NCBI RefSeq assembly: GCF_017302275.1
Contig: NZ_JAFLDR010000013.1
Span: 48,362 to 112,361 of the forward strand
DNA: 64,000 nt
Direction: 5' to 3'
Origin: Sulfuritalea sp.
Lineage (GTDB): Bacteria; Pseudomonadota; Gammaproteobacteria; Burkholderiales; Rhodocyclaceae
Position 1 is the first letter of the stretch; every line of letters begins with the position of its first letter. A model generated the notes under the pieces. The model searched no databases. It had not been told where the DNA came from and saw only the letters and a list, made by a program, of their open reading frames with translations. This document shows positions 34,113-43,197 of the stretch, in pieces. The position numbers and the translations under genes were made by a program.

Positions 34113-34885
34113 GCTACGAAAACATCATCGTCGAAACACGCGGCAAGGTCGGGCTGATCACGCTCAATCGGCCCAAGGCGCTCAATGCACTGAACGACAA
34201 GCTGATCGACGAGCTCGGCGCCGCGCTCGACGCCTTCGAGGCCGACGACGGCATCGGCTGCATCGTGCTCACCGGATCGGACAAGGCCTTTGCCGCCGGC
34301 GCGGACATCGGCGCCATGTCCGAATGGAATTTCATGGACGTCTACAAGGCCAACTACATCAGCCGCAACTGGGACCGCATCACCCGCTGCCGCAAGCCGC
34401 TGATCGCGGCCGTGGCCGGCTTCGCCCTGGGCGGCGGCTGCGAACTGGCGATGATGTGCGACATGATCTACGCCGCCGATACCGCGAAATTCGGCCAGCC
34501 AGAAATCAAGCTGGGCATCCTGCCCGGCGCGGGCGGCACCCAGCGCCTGCCGCGCGCCGTGAGCAAGGCCAAAGCCATGGACATGTGCCTCACCGCACGC
34601 TTCGTCGATGCCCAGGAAGCGGAGCGCGGCGGCCTCGTGGCCCGCATCATCCCGGCCGACAAGCTGCTCGAGGAAACCATGGCCGCGGCGACGACCATCG
34701 CCGGATTCTCGCTGCCCGTGGTGATGATGATCAAGGAGTCGGTCAACCGCTCCTATGAATCGGGCCTGCAGGAAGGCCTGCTATTCGAGCGCCGTACCTT
34801 CCACTCGGCCTTCGCCCTGGCCGACCAGAAGGAAGGCATGAAGGCCTTCGTCGAAAAGCGCAAGCCAGTCTTCCGCGATTGCTGA
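34109..34885 (+). CDS. enoyl-CoA hydratase
   Basis: 258 residues, starting at the GTG overlapping the lptA stop. Both catalytic glutamates are present: E112 in [16 protein letters not shown] and E132 in [32 protein letters not shown] supplies the oxyanion hole. The sequence is very close to the mitochondrial-type short-chain hydratase, so it hydrates trans-2-enoyl-CoA in beta-oxidation. Its place as the last gene of an LPS operon, where lptB and rpoN are normally found, is odd. A terminator follows 60 bp later. Confidence 0.93.
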   Translation: MSYENIIVETRGKVGLITLNRPKALNALNDKLIDELGAALDAFEADDGIGCIVLTGSDKAFAAGADIGAMSEWNFMDVYKANYISRNWDRITRCRKPLIAAVAGFALGGGCELAMMCDMIYAADTAKFGQPEIKLGILPGAGGTQRLPRAVSKAKAMDMCLTARFVDAQEAERGGLVARIIPADKLLEETMAAATTIAGFSLPVVMMIKESVNRSYESGLQEGLLFERRTFHSAFALADQKEGMKAFVEKRKPVFRDC

Positions 34886-34945
34886 CACGCGAGCCCGGGA
34901 GTCCCCCCGGCATTCCCTGCGAATATCCTTCTGCGTCGCACCATT

Positions 34946-34966
34946 AAAGGCCCTACGGGGCCTTTT
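34946..34966 (+). terminator. rho-independent terminator of the kds-lpt operon
   Basis: AAAGGCCC, a TACG loop and GGGCCTTTT. It ends the operon after the enoyl-CoA hydratase gene. Confidence 0.85.
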
Positions 34967-35041
34967 CTGCATTTTCAATACACTGTTTTATATAAATTTC
35001 TATTCTCAAAAAAATAAATGTTGCGTTGCACCAAAAAGTTC

Positions 35042-35069
35042 TTGACAGAGCGGTTCTCATCCCTATAAT
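35042..35069 (+). promoter_or_regulatory. near-consensus sigma-70 promoter of the phasin gene
   Basis: TTGACA at 35042-35047 and TATAAT at 35064-35069, spaced 16 bp: both hexamers are perfect. The start would lie about 90 nt before the ATG. TGTTGCGTTGCA (35020-35031) just upstream might be a PhaR-type operator; that is speculative. Confidence 0.85.
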
Positions 35070-35166
35070 ACGAATCATGATGCACCGCAACATCGACCCG
35101 GAACAGAGGGGCGAGCGATACAAAACCAACTTTCAGAATCTTTTGAATCCAATCCAGGAGAACATC

Positions 35167-35730
35167 ATGAACGCCACCACCGAACAATTCGCCAGCGCCA
35201 ACAAAGCCAACGTCGAGACCCTGCTGACCATCGCCAACACCGCCTTCGCCAGCGCCGAGCGCCTTGCCGCCCTGAACCTGAACACCGCCCGCGCCATGCT
35301 GGAAGACAGCGTTGCCAGCGCCAAGGCCCTGCTCGCCGTCAAGGACGTTCAGCAGTTCATCGCGATGCAGACCACGCTGGCCCAGCCCGCTGTTGAAAAA
35401 GCGGTCGCCTACTCGCGTAGCGTGTATGAGATCGCCACCCAGACCCAGGAAGAGCTGTCGAAGGTCGTCGAAGGCCAGTTCTCGGAAATCAACAAGAACG
35501 TCGCCACCGCCCTCGACAAGGCCGCCAAGAACGCCCCGGCCGGCTCCGACGTCGCCGTCGCCGCCGTCAAGTCCGCGATCGCCGCCGCCAACTCGGCCTA
35601 CGACAGCATGACCAAGGCTGCCAAGCAAGTCGCCGAGATCGCCGAAGCCAATGTGGCTGCCGCGACCTCCGCCACCGTCAAGGCTGTCGGCACCGGCGCC
35701 GCCGCTCCGAAGGCCAAGAAGGCCGCCTGA
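35167..35730 (+). CDS. phasin family protein (PHA granule-associated)
   Basis: 187 residues from the ATG at 35167 with AGGAG upstream. Almost wholly helical and Ala-rich: NVETLLTIANTAFASAERLAALNLNTARAML, LAQPAVEKAVAYSRSVYEIATQTQEELSKVVE, then an Ala/Lys tail ending PKAKKAA. This is the PhaP/phasin pattern; it coats polyhydroxyalkanoate granules. The strong promoter and terminator predict a highly expressed single-gene unit. It suggests the organism stores PHA. Confidence 0.92.
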   Translation: MNATTEQFASANKANVETLLTIANTAFASAERLAALNLNTARAMLEDSVASAKALLAVKDVQQFIAMQTTLAQPAVEKAVAYSRSVYEIATQTQEELSKVVEGQFSEINKNVATALDKAAKNAPAGSDVAVAAVKSAIAAANSAYDSMTKAAKQVAEIAEANVAAATSATVKAVGTGAAAPKAKKAA

Positions 35731-35778
35731 GCAACACCGCAACGTCTCCTCCTCCGGCCCCGCAAAGGGGCTGGTTTC

Positions 35779-35811
35779 AGACCCGATGCCGCAACGCATC
35801 GGGTCTTTTTT
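35779..35811 (+). terminator. rho-independent terminator after the phasin gene
   Basis: AGACCCGATGC pairs perfectly with GCATCGGGTCT over 11 bp with a six-base loop, followed by six T residues. Confidence 0.93.
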
Positions 35812-35905
35812 ATGTACCTGCGAAATGCAGGGACGGTATCCCCCTGTCGGATATGTCTGCTCTGGAAGAGCGGACCGTATGGCGGTCATCCTGCCAGCAC
35901 GCCCC

Positions 35906-35929
35906 GAAAGTCGGCGCTGGCGCCACGGC
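35906..35929 (-). repeat. dispersed 24-bp motif, copy 6 (intergenic, reversed)
   Basis: On the minus strand GCCGT-GGCG-CC-AGCGCCGACT-TTC, a perfect consensus copy between the phasin terminator and the convergent aminotransferase gene. Confidence 0.8.
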
Positions 35930-35938
35930 GCGCAGCGC

Positions 35939-37111
35939 CTAAAGCTTCCTCAACCGCTCCCCCGCCGCCGCCAGCGTGGCTTCGTTCTTGGCGAAACAAA
36001 AGCGGATCACGCGCCGGTCTTCGCCGTCGGGATTGAAGACGGACACAGGAATCGCGGCGACGCCGTGCTCGCGGGTCAGGCGCTGGACGAACTGCGTGTC
36101 CGGCTCGTCACTGATCGCGGAATAGGTCGCGAGTTGGAAGTAGGTGCCGGCACAGGGCAGCAGGACGAAGCGCGAACCGTCGAGCTGGCGCCGGAAGAAG
36201 TCCCGCCGCGCCTGGTAGAAGGCCGCCAGCTTGTCCGCGAACTCGGGCTGGGCGCGCATGAAATCGGCCAGCGCGAGTTGCGACGGATGATGCACCGTGA
36301 AGACGATGAACTGGTGCGCCTTGCGGAATTCGCTGGTCAGCGCGCGCGGCGCCAGGCAGTAGGCCACCTTCCAGCCGGTCACGTGGTATGTCTTGCCGAA
36401 ACTGGAAACGACAAAGCTGCGCTCGCGCAGGCCCGGATAGCGGCTCACGCTTTCGTGCCGCCGCGCGGTCGGGGCGCCACCGTCGGCGGTGAACACCACA
36501 TGCTCGTAAACCTCGTCGCTGACCACCACGATCTTGGTGTTGCGCACCAGGGTTTCCAGCATCGCCATGTCATCGGTCGACCACACCGAACCGCTGGGAT
36601 TGTGGGGCGAATTGATGATGATCATTCGCGTGCGCGGCGTGATCAGCGCGCGCACCTCGTCCCAGTCGGGGCGGTAGCCGGGAAAGCGCAGGTGCGCATA
36701 CACGGCGCGGCCGCCGTTGAGTTCGATGCCGGGAACATAGGAGTCATACACGGGGGCGAAGACGATGACCTCGTCGCCGGACCGGACGCAGGCCGCGATC
36801 GCGGTGTAGATCGCCTGCGTGGCGCCCGCCGTCACCGTGATTTCGCTTTCCGGGTCATAGCTGGCAAGGTAGAGGCGCGCCACCTTTTCCGCGATGGCTT
36901 CGCGCAGCGCCGCCACCCCGGCCATCGGCGGGTACTGGTTGGCGCCTGCCGCCATGTGGTGCGTGACGCGCTCCAGCAACAGCGGCGAAGGCGAAAAATC
37001 AGGGAAGCCTTGCGACAGGTTGATCGCGCCGTGCTCGACGGCAAGGCGCGACATGACGGTGAAGATGGTGGTGCCGACGTTGGGCAGGCGCGACGGAAAG
37101 TACAGGCTCAT
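35939..37111 (-). CDS. PLP-dependent aminotransferase, methionine aminotransferase-like
   Basis: 390 residues of fold-type I: NLSQGFPDFSPSPLL, the SPHNPSG motif (IIINSPHNPSGSVW), SDEVYEHVVF and the Schiff-base Lys in SSFGKTYHVTGWKVAY. It is closest to the YbdL/kynurenine-aminotransferase group, which prefers methionine or aromatic amino acids. A stand-alone gene with a 77-bp gap to the FKBP gene upstream on the same strand. Substrate preference is inferred. Confidence 0.88.
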   Translation of the reverse strand: MSLYFPSRLPNVGTTIFTVMSRLAVEHGAINLSQGFPDFSPSPLLLERVTHHMAAGANQYPPMAGVAALREAIAEKVARLYLASYDPESEITVTAGATQAIYTAIAACVRSGDEVIVFAPVYDSYVPGIELNGGRAVYAHLRFPGYRPDWDEVRALITPRTRMIIINSPHNPSGSVWSTDDMAMLETLVRNTKIVVVSDEVYEHVVFTADGGAPTARRHESVSRYPGLRERSFVVSSFGKTYHVTGWKVAYCLAPRALTSEFRKAHQFIVFTVHHPSQLALADFMRAQPEFADKLAAFYQARRDFFRRQLDGSRFVLLPCAGTYFQLATYSAISDEPDTQFVQRLTREHGVAAIPVSVFNPDGEDRRVIRFCFAKNEATLAAAGERLRKL

Positions 37112-37188
37112 GGCGGGGGGCGCTCCGGGGCCGGCGCGCCGGCGCCGTTAGGCGCGGCCACGCGGTCATGCAGATCGGCGGGTAAGGC

Positions 37189-37533
37189 TCAGGACAGTCC
37201 GAGCAGTTCCACCTCGAACACCAGCGTCGCGTTGGGCGGAATCACGCCGCCCGCGCCGCGCGCGCCGTATCCCAGTTCCGGCGGAATGGTGAGCTTGCGC
37301 GTGCCGCCGATCTTCATGCCCTGGACACCCTCATCCCAGCCGGCGATGACGTGCCGCGCGCCCAGCGCGAACTCGAAGGGATCGTTGCGGTCCTTGCTTG
37401 AATCGAACTTCTTGCCGTTGGTCAGCCAGCCCGTGTAATGCACGGATACCTGCTGCCCTGCCGTGGCTTCGGCGCCATCGCCGACTACCAGTTCTTCGAT
37501 GATCAGGCCGCTGGCCGTGGTGACTTGTGTCAT
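37189..37533 (-). CDS. FKBP-type peptidyl-prolyl isomerase
   Basis: 114 residues, a single FKBP domain: [83 protein letters not shown]. The active-site Y, F, D, W, I/V and F/Y positions are conserved. There is no signal peptide, so it acts in the cytoplasm as a folding helper. Confidence 0.95.
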   Translation of the reverse strand: MTQVTTASGLIIEELVVGDGAEATAGQQVSVHYTGWLTNGKKFDSSKDRNDPFEFALGARHVIAGWDEGVQGMKIGGTRKLTIPPELGYGARGAGGVIPPNATLVFEVELLGLS

Positions 37534-37569
37534 TGCATTGCTCCGTGAAGGGGTGGTTGGACGCGGGAA

Positions 37570-40137
37570 TTATGCCTGAGTGACCGCCGGCAACCGGGGC
37601 CGGAAGATATCGTCGGCGTTGATCGGCGGCTGCGGCCGCGCGAACAGGTAGCCCTGGAACTTCTCGCAACCGAGACCGAGCAGGGCATCAAGCTGCGCCC
37701 GCGTCTCGACGCCCTCGGCCACGATGTCGAGCGCCAGGCTCCGTGCCAGACCGATGATCGCGGTGACGATCGCCGCGTCTTCCGGGTCGTGCGTCAGTTC
37801 GCGCACGAAGCCCTGGTCGACCTTCAGCTTGTGCACCGGGAAGCGCTTGAGATAGGCAAGGCTCGAATAGCCGGTGCCGAAATCGTCGATCACCAGCCGC
37901 ACGCCCATGGCAGCGATCTCCTGCAGGCGCGCCTGGGTCTCCTCGATGTCGTGCATCAGGGTGCTCTCGGTGATTTCCAGTTCCAGCAAGCGCGCCGGCT
38001 GCCCGGTGTCGGCCAGGATGCGGCGCAGGGTGCCGACCAGGTCCTTCTGGCGGAACTGGCGCGGCGAAAGGTTGACCGAGACGGGCAGCAGGGGCCGCCC
38101 ATGCTGCTGCCAGAGCCGGTTCTGGCGCAGCGCGGCGGCCAACACCCATTCGCCGACCGGCACGATGAGGCCGGTCTCCTCGGCAATGGGAACGAAATCG
38201 GCCGGCGCGATCAATCCGTCTTCGGCATCCTTCCAGCGCGCCAGGGCTTCCATGCCGCACACCGCGCGGCGCGGCCAGTCGATCAGCGGCTGGTAGTGCA
38301 GCAGCAGCGCGCCGCTGTCGATGGCGTGGCGCAGGCGGCTCTCCAGCTTGAAGAAGTGCGCCGCCTGCTCGTTCATCTTGCGCGCGAAGAACTGGTAGTT
38401 GTTACGTCCGGCAGCCTTGGCGTGGTACATCGCGGTGTCGGCGTTCTTCATCAGCGCGAACACTTCGTCGCCGTCGTCCGGGTAGATGCTGATCCCGATC
38501 GAGGGCGTGGCACGCAAGGGGTGGCCGCCGATGTTCACTTCAGGCGAGAGGGCGTCGAGGATCTTTTCCGCGACCTGCGCCACGTCATCGGACGAGCTTG
38601 CTTCGTGCAGCACGATCACGAACTCGTCGCCGCCCAGGCGCGATACCGTGTCCACCGCGCGCACCACCCCGGTCAGTCGCGCCGCGACGTATTTCAGCAG
38701 TTCGTCGCCGACGGCATGGCCCAGCGTGTCGTTCACCGACTTGAAGCGATCGAGGTCGAGGAACATCACCGCGACGCGATTGCGGCTGCGCTGCGCCTTG
38801 GCCAGCGCCTGCTCCAGCCGGTCGTGCAGCAGCGCGCGGTTGGGCAACCCGGTCAGGCTGTCGTGGTGGGCCACCTGCCAGATGCGCTGCTCGGCCTGCA
38901 TGCGCTCGAAGACTTCCTCCTGCAACTGCGTGTTGGCGCTGGCGAGTTCCGCGGTGCGTTCGACCACGCGCTGCTCGAGTTCGTCGTGGGCGCGCAGCAG
39001 CGCCTCCTCGGCCTGGTGGCGCTCGGTGACATCCTCGAAGATCCAGATCAGGTCGACACTGTCGTTGGTCCCGGCAACCTGTCGTCCGGTGACGCGTACC
39101 CAGAACGCGTGGCCGTCCTTGTGGCGGACGCGGGTCTCCGCGACGTGCGTGCCGCCGGCCAGGATCGGCGGAAAGGCGACCGCTCCATGGTTCTGGTAGT
39201 CCTCCTCGCCAAGAAAAAACACCCGCGTCGAACGCCCGGCAAGTTCCTCCGGCTCGTAGCCGAAAATCTCTGCGAGGCGCCGATTGCATCGCCTCACCAT
39301 GCGATCGCTGGCGAACAGGATGCCCACCGCCGCGTTGTCGAAGATGATCTGCTGCTCGTCGTAGGCCTGGCGCGCGCGCGCCTCCGCCGCGCGCGTCGCG
39401 GTAACATCCTCGGTCAGCCAGACCGAACCGGCGTGCGGGGTGGTCGCATCGAAGACGCTGCCGCTGACCCGCAGCCACGACAATCCGCCGTCACTGCGCC
39501 GGTGCAGCTGCTCGCGGTGATGGACCCGCCCGGCGGCGAACTCGGCATAGACCTGCTGGCCGATGCGCTCGTATTCCTCGTCGCTGTCAAACAGCACCCG
39601 CGCCGAGCTCCCCACCAGCGAGCCCGCCTCGAGGTCGAACAATTCCTCGAAGCGCCGGTTGCAGCGCACGAACTCGCGGTTGCGCACCACGGCAATGCCG
39701 ATCGAGGCGGTATCGAGGATCGCCGTCAGCTCCCGGGTGCTGCGTTCCAGCGCCTCGAGCATGCGGTGGTCATCGGTCATGTCCTCGATGATCCACAGCG
39801 TGCCATCGCGCGGCCGCTCGGGATCGACCGCCTTGGCCGAAACGCGGCACCAGAACAGACTGCCGTCGCGGCGTTTGAGCTGGACCTCGGCGCGGAAGGG
39901 CTTGCCCTCGGAGAGCACCGGCCCCGCCACGCGGCCGAGCGCGGAATACGCCTCGTCGTCCGCATACAGGATCAGTGCCGACTGGCCGAGGAACTCGTCC
40001 AGTTCATAGCCGAACATCCCGGCGCACAGGCGGTTGGCCTGCGTCAGCCGCCGATGTTTGGTGAACAGGATGCCGACCGTCGCGTTCTCGAAGATCGCGT
40101 TGAGTTCGAGGACTGCCTTCTTCGGCGCCTGCACCAT
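37570..40137 (-). CDS. PAS-PAS-PAS-GGDEF-EAL cyclic-di-GMP protein
   Basis: 855 residues from the ATG at 40137; sequence farther upstream in the frame is antisense to nothing conserved. Three PAS domains (about 15-125, 135-250, 265-385), a coiled coil, then GGDEF (about 420-580, intact RLGGDEFVIVL) and EAL (about 600-845, with GMEALARW, NLSPRQF, LELEITESTLM, IDDFGTGYSSLAYL, KVDQGFV). Catalytic residues of both are present. No membrane segment, so a soluble sensor, possibly of redox state or small ligands. Confidence 0.93.
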   Translation of the reverse strand: MVQAPKKAVLELNAIFENATVGILFTKHRRLTQANRLCAGMFGYELDEFLGQSALILYADDEAYSALGRVAGPVLSEGKPFRAEVQLKRRDGSLFWCRVSAKAVDPERPRDGTLWIIEDMTDDHRMLEALERSTRELTAILDTASIGIAVVRNREFVRCNRRFEELFDLEAGSLVGSSARVLFDSDEEYERIGQQVYAEFAAGRVHHREQLHRRSDGGLSWLRVSGSVFDATTPHAGSVWLTEDVTATRAAEARARQAYDEQQIIFDNAAVGILFASDRMVRRCNRRLAEIFGYEPEELAGRSTRVFFLGEEDYQNHGAVAFPPILAGGTHVAETRVRHKDGHAFWVRVTGRQVAGTNDSVDLIWIFEDVTERHQAEEALLRAHDELEQRVVERTAELASANTQLQEEVFERMQAEQRIWQVAHHDSLTGLPNRALLHDRLEQALAKAQRSRNRVAVMFLDLDRFKSVNDTLGHAVGDELLKYVAARLTGVVRAVDTVSRLGGDEFVIVLHEASSSDDVAQVAEKILDALSPEVNIGGHPLRATPSIGISIYPDDGDEVFALMKNADTAMYHAKAAGRNNYQFFARKMNEQAAHFFKLESRLRHAIDSGALLLHYQPLIDWPRRAVCGMEALARWKDAEDGLIAPADFVPIAEETGLIVPVGEWVLAAALRQNRLWQQHGRPLLPVSVNLSPRQFRQKDLVGTLRRILADTGQPARLLELEITESTLMHDIEETQARLQEIAAMGVRLVIDDFGTGYSSLAYLKRFPVHKLKVDQGFVRELTHDPEDAAIVTAIIGLARSLALDIVAEGVETRAQLDALLGLGCEKFQGYLFARPQPPINADDIFRPRLPAVTQA

Positions 40138-40151
40138 CTTTCGACCGCCCC

Positions 40152-41024
40152 TCAGTCCGTATGCCGGCCCGTCGCGCCCTCGAGCACGCGCAGCAGCGAA
40201 GACGTGTCCCGCGTCCCCAGGCCCTGCGCCATGAGCGCGTTGAGCTGCTGCCAGACCGCCGCCGCGATCGGCAGCGGCGCGCCGACGCGTGCCGCCTCGT
40301 CCATCAGCAGCGCGTAGTCCTTGTGGTGCAGGCGGGCCTCGACGCCGGCGCCGAAGTCGCGTATCGCCATGCGTCCGCCGAAGACGTCCAGCGCGCGCGA
40401 GCCGGCGGAACCGCCGAGCATCGCCTCCCTCACCAGCCTGAAATCGAGGCCGGCCGCGGCGGCCAGCGCGGCGGCTTCGGCGCAGGCCTGAATCAGGTTG
40501 ACCAGGATCATCTGGTTGCAGGCCTTGGCCACCTGGCCGGCGCCGGCCTCGCCGATGCGCACCGCGCTCTTGCCCAGCACCGAAAAGATCGGCGCCAGAC
40601 GCGGCGCGAGTTCCTCGCGCCCGCCCCACATGATGGCCAGCGAGGCATTGCGTGCGCCGACGCCGCCGCCCGACACCGGCGCATCGACGAACTCCACGCC
40701 GACGGCGGCGTGTTTCGCCGCGATCGCGCGCGCCGCGCCCGGTGCGATGGTGGAAAAATCGATATGGATCGCGCCCGGCGCAAGGCCCGGCCGTAGCGCG
40801 TCGGCCAAACCCGCCACGTCGGCGCTGCCGGTGAGGTTGGTGCAGACGATCTCGCTGCCCATCGCCAGCTCATGCACCCAGTCGCAACGCAGCGCGCCCA
40901 GTGCCACCAAGGAGTCGGCGCTGGCGACACGGCGGCTCCAGACGCGCAGCGCGTGCCCGGCCTTGATGAGGTGTTCGGCCATGGACAGGCCCATGGTGCC
41001 GAAGCCGATGAAGCCAATGTTCAT
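40152..41024 (-). CDS. 3-hydroxyisobutyrate dehydrogenase-family oxidoreductase, paralogue A
   Basis: 290 residues. GFIGFGTMGLSMAEHLIKAGH (NADP fold), FVDAPVSGGGVGARNASLAIMWGG and GAGQVAKACNQMILVNLIQACAEAAAL, with the catalytic Lys in QVAKACNQ. The family reduces or oxidises short beta-hydroxyacids, including tartronate semialdehyde. Its ATG overlaps the stop of paralogue B by four bases, so the two are co-translated. Substrate unknown. Confidence 0.88.
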   Translation of the reverse strand: MNIGFIGFGTMGLSMAEHLIKAGHALRVWSRRVASADSLVALGALRCDWVHELAMGSEIVCTNLTGSADVAGLADALRPGLAPGAIHIDFSTIAPGAARAIAAKHAAVGVEFVDAPVSGGGVGARNASLAIMWGGREELAPRLAPIFSVLGKSAVRIGEAGAGQVAKACNQMILVNLIQACAEAAALAAAAGLDFRLVREAMLGGSAGSRALDVFGGRMAIRDFGAGVEARLHHKDYALLMDEAARVGAPLPIAAAVWQQLNALMAQGLGTRDTSSLLRVLEGATGRHTD

Positions 41025-41899
41025 GCTTCGGGCGTGCTCATCTTCTCCAGCAGTTGCAGGGCGGTTATCGAATCGTTCTCGCCCATGCCGCTGCCGACGA
41101 TGGCGTTGAAGACCTGCGCCGTAGCCGCCGCCGAGGGCAGCATCAGGCCCATGCGGTGCGCCTCTTCCATGACGATGCGCAAGTCCTTCTGATGCATCCA
41201 GGCCTTGAAGCCGGGCTTGAAGTTGCGGTCGAGCATGCGCTGGCCGTGGTTCTCCAGGACTTTCGAGTAAGCAAAGCCGCCGAGCAGGGCCTCGCGCACC
41301 TTCGCCGCGTCAACGCCGCTCTTGGCCGCGAAATTGAAGGCCTCTGCCACGGCCATGACGCCAACCCCGGTGAGTATCTGGTTGCAGGCCTTGGCCACCT
41401 GGCCGGCGCCCGAGCCGCCGATCAATGTCACCGACTTGCCCATCTTTTCGAGCAGCGGCTTGACCTTCTCGAAGGCCGCCGGCGTGCCGCCGACCATGAT
41501 GGTCAGCGCGGCGTTGATCGCGCCCGTCTCGCCACCCGAGACCGGGGCGTCGACGAACTCGATGCCTTTCTCGGCCAGGCGCTGGCCTATGCTGCGCGCG
41601 GCATTGGGGTTGATGGTGGACATGTCGACCACGATCAGCCCGGGCTTGCCAGCGGCGGCCAAGCCGTCGGCGCCGAGGCAAACATTCTCGACATCCGGGG
41701 CGTCGGCCACCATGGTGATCACGACATCCGCATTGGCCGCCACCTGTGCCGGCGTCGCGTAAGTCTTGGCATTGACGCTGGCAAACGGCGCCAGCGACTC
41801 GGGGCGACGCGCCCACAGGTGCAGGGCATGTCCGGCCTTTTCCAGGTGCAGGGCCATCGGGCGGCCCATCAGACCCAGGCCTATGAATCCGACGTTCAT
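41021..41899 (-). CDS. 3-hydroxyisobutyrate dehydrogenase-family oxidoreductase, paralogue B (GarR/GlxR-like)
   Basis: 292 residues from the ATG at 41899. GFIGLGLMGRPMALHLEKAGH, FVDAPVSGGETGAINAALTIMVGG, GAGQVAKACNQILTGVGVMAVAEAFNFA and MLDRNFKPGFKAWMHQKDLRIVMEEAHRMG. The last segment is typical of 2-hydroxy-3-oxopropionate (tartronate semialdehyde) reductases. It precedes paralogue A and follows the DUF4202 gene, each with a four-base overlap. The pair looks like an old tandem duplication. Confidence 0.9.
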   Translation of the reverse strand: MNVGFIGLGLMGRPMALHLEKAGHALHLWARRPESLAPFASVNAKTYATPAQVAANADVVITMVADAPDVENVCLGADGLAAAGKPGLIVVDMSTINPNAARSIGQRLAEKGIEFVDAPVSGGETGAINAALTIMVGGTPAAFEKVKPLLEKMGKSVTLIGGSGAGQVAKACNQILTGVGVMAVAEAFNFAAKSGVDAAKVREALLGGFAYSKVLENHGQRMLDRNFKPGFKAWMHQKDLRIVMEEAHRMGLMLPSAAATAQVFNAIVGSGMGENDSITALQLLEKMSTPEA

Positions 41900-42501
41900 T
41901 TTTTTTCCTCCGAGACGGCTTTCAGTATCAGTGGTACCAGGGGCTCCGGCAGTTTGATGCCGCCGCCGGTGGCGAAAGCGTGGGCGCGATCCGACATTTT
42001 TTTCCAGGTCTTGCGGATGATGTCCAGCCATTTCTCCTCGCTGTAGTCCGCGTGCTGGCCGGCAAAGCCGAGCAGGTAGTGTTCGATGAAAACGAGATCG
42101 GTGACATCCTCCATCATCTGCGTGTCGGCGTTCAGCTTGAGCTGGCGCTTGCCGACCGCCATCATCACCTTGGCTATCATCTCCTGGTCATAGCCGGCCT
42201 GACGCATCAGTTCGCCCGCCGTCTCGGCGTGGAACCTGTAGAGTCCCGTGCGCCAGGCGTGGTAGCCCTCCCGAGTCATCGGCTGGCTGTTGCGCGGCAC
42301 CGTCCAGCGCTTGATGTGCTGGGCGCGCACGGCAAGCTGCGCCGCCTCGCTGGCGTCCGGTGCATAGCGACCGATCATGTCCGTCATGCGCCTGGCGTAG
42401 AGCAGTTCCTTGGGCTGGCCTTCGTCCTGGTTCGGATCTTCCGCGTTTGCCGCGTCAAAAAGGGTAATGGCCCGCTCGAAGCGGACCGGGTCCACGATCA
42501 T
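41896..42501 (-). CDS. DUF4202 family protein
   Basis: About 201 residues. I start it at the second of two close ATGs (42501), since AGGAGG directly abuts the first and is six bases from the second. DPVRFERAITLFDAANAEDPNQD at the N-terminus, then AQHIKRWTVPRNSQPMTREGYHAWR and a His/Glu-bearing helical domain (YRFHAETAGELM, EDVTDLVFIEHYL) fit the DUF4202 family, which looks HD-domain-like. The molecular role is not known. The operon link with the two dehydrogenases suggests a metabolic function. Confidence 0.82.
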   Translation of the reverse strand: MIVDPVRFERAITLFDAANAEDPNQDEGQPKELLYARRMTDMIGRYAPDASEAAQLAVRAQHIKRWTVPRNSQPMTREGYHAWRTGLYRFHAETAGELMRQAGYDQEMIAKVMMAVGKRQLKLNADTQMMEDVTDLVFIEHYLLGFAGQHADYSEEKWLDIIRKTWKKMSDRAHAFATGGGIKLPEPLVPLILKAVSEEKK

Positions 42502-42566
42502 GGACATCCTCCTGCTTTCTTGTAATTGCAAAGCCCGCTATGGTACCCGCTGGGCGACCCGCCGGC

Positions 42567-43187
42567 TCAAGTAAAGCGTTTCGCCTCCTCGCTTCGCAGG
42601 TATTTCCACGGCAGGGGCAGCAGACCGGGCACGCGCTCCTGGTAGCGGCGGTAGGTGTCGCCGTGGATGGCGATCAGCTTCCTTTCCTCCAGCCAGGAAC
42701 CGGCGACGAAATAGATCGTGATCGCCAGCGCCGAAACCAGCATCGCCGCGTTCATGTCGCGGGTCCAGACGATGACCAGGCCGAAGCTGTACCAGGGATG
42801 GCGCACGAAACGATGCGGGGTGGAGAGCCGGAATACGTCGCGTTCGATCGCCTTGTCGCCATCCAGCACGCCGAGACCGAGGAAATCGTTCATGGCGTAG
42901 GCCTGCGACGACTGCAGAGCACCGAACAGCGCGGCGGCGGCAAGGCCGTTGGCCAGCCAGGCCCAGGCGCCGTTCCAGGCCCACAGCTCCGCGCCCGGCA
43001 CGGCACGCATCAGCCAGATCAACGGCAGGACCGCGAGCAGCGCCACGCCGTTGTAGGCCAGCCGGTACCACGCGGCGAATCCCGGGAAACGGGAGGTCAC
43101 CGCGGCCTTGACGCGCAGGTCGGCCAGCAGCGAATGCAGCGCGGCGTAGAGCACCCAGCCGATGGCCAGCGGCAGTTGGTCCATCAT
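42567..43187 (-). CDS. membrane methyltransferase of the isoprenylcysteine/phospholipid type (NnrU-like)
   Basis: 206 residues with five or six hydrophobic segments. The C-terminal part has STPHRFVRHPWYSFGLVIVWTRDMN and EERKLIAIHGDTYRRYQERVPGLLPLPW. These R-HP-x-Y and E-x(3)-L-x(4)-G-x-x-Y-x-x-Y motifs bind SAM in the ICMT/PEMT-like family. The substrate (lipid or isoprenoid thiol) is unknown. It ends 66 bp before the DUF4202 gene and follows argJ by 10 bp on the same strand. Confidence 0.78.
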   Translation of the reverse strand: MMDQLPLAIGWVLYAALHSLLADLRVKAAVTSRFPGFAAWYRLAYNGVALLAVLPLIWLMRAVPGAELWAWNGAWAWLANGLAAAALFGALQSSQAYAMNDFLGLGVLDGDKAIERDVFRLSTPHRFVRHPWYSFGLVIVWTRDMNAAMLVSALAITIYFVAGSWLEERKLIAIHGDTYRRYQERVPGLLPLPWKYLRSEEAKRFT

Positions 43188-43197
43188 CGGAGCGCGA

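Noticed and set aside
37789-40317. 842-codon plus-strand frame opposite the PAS-GGDEF-EAL gene
   Set aside because: Antisense to a protein with clear motifs throughout; no domain is visible in the frame itself.
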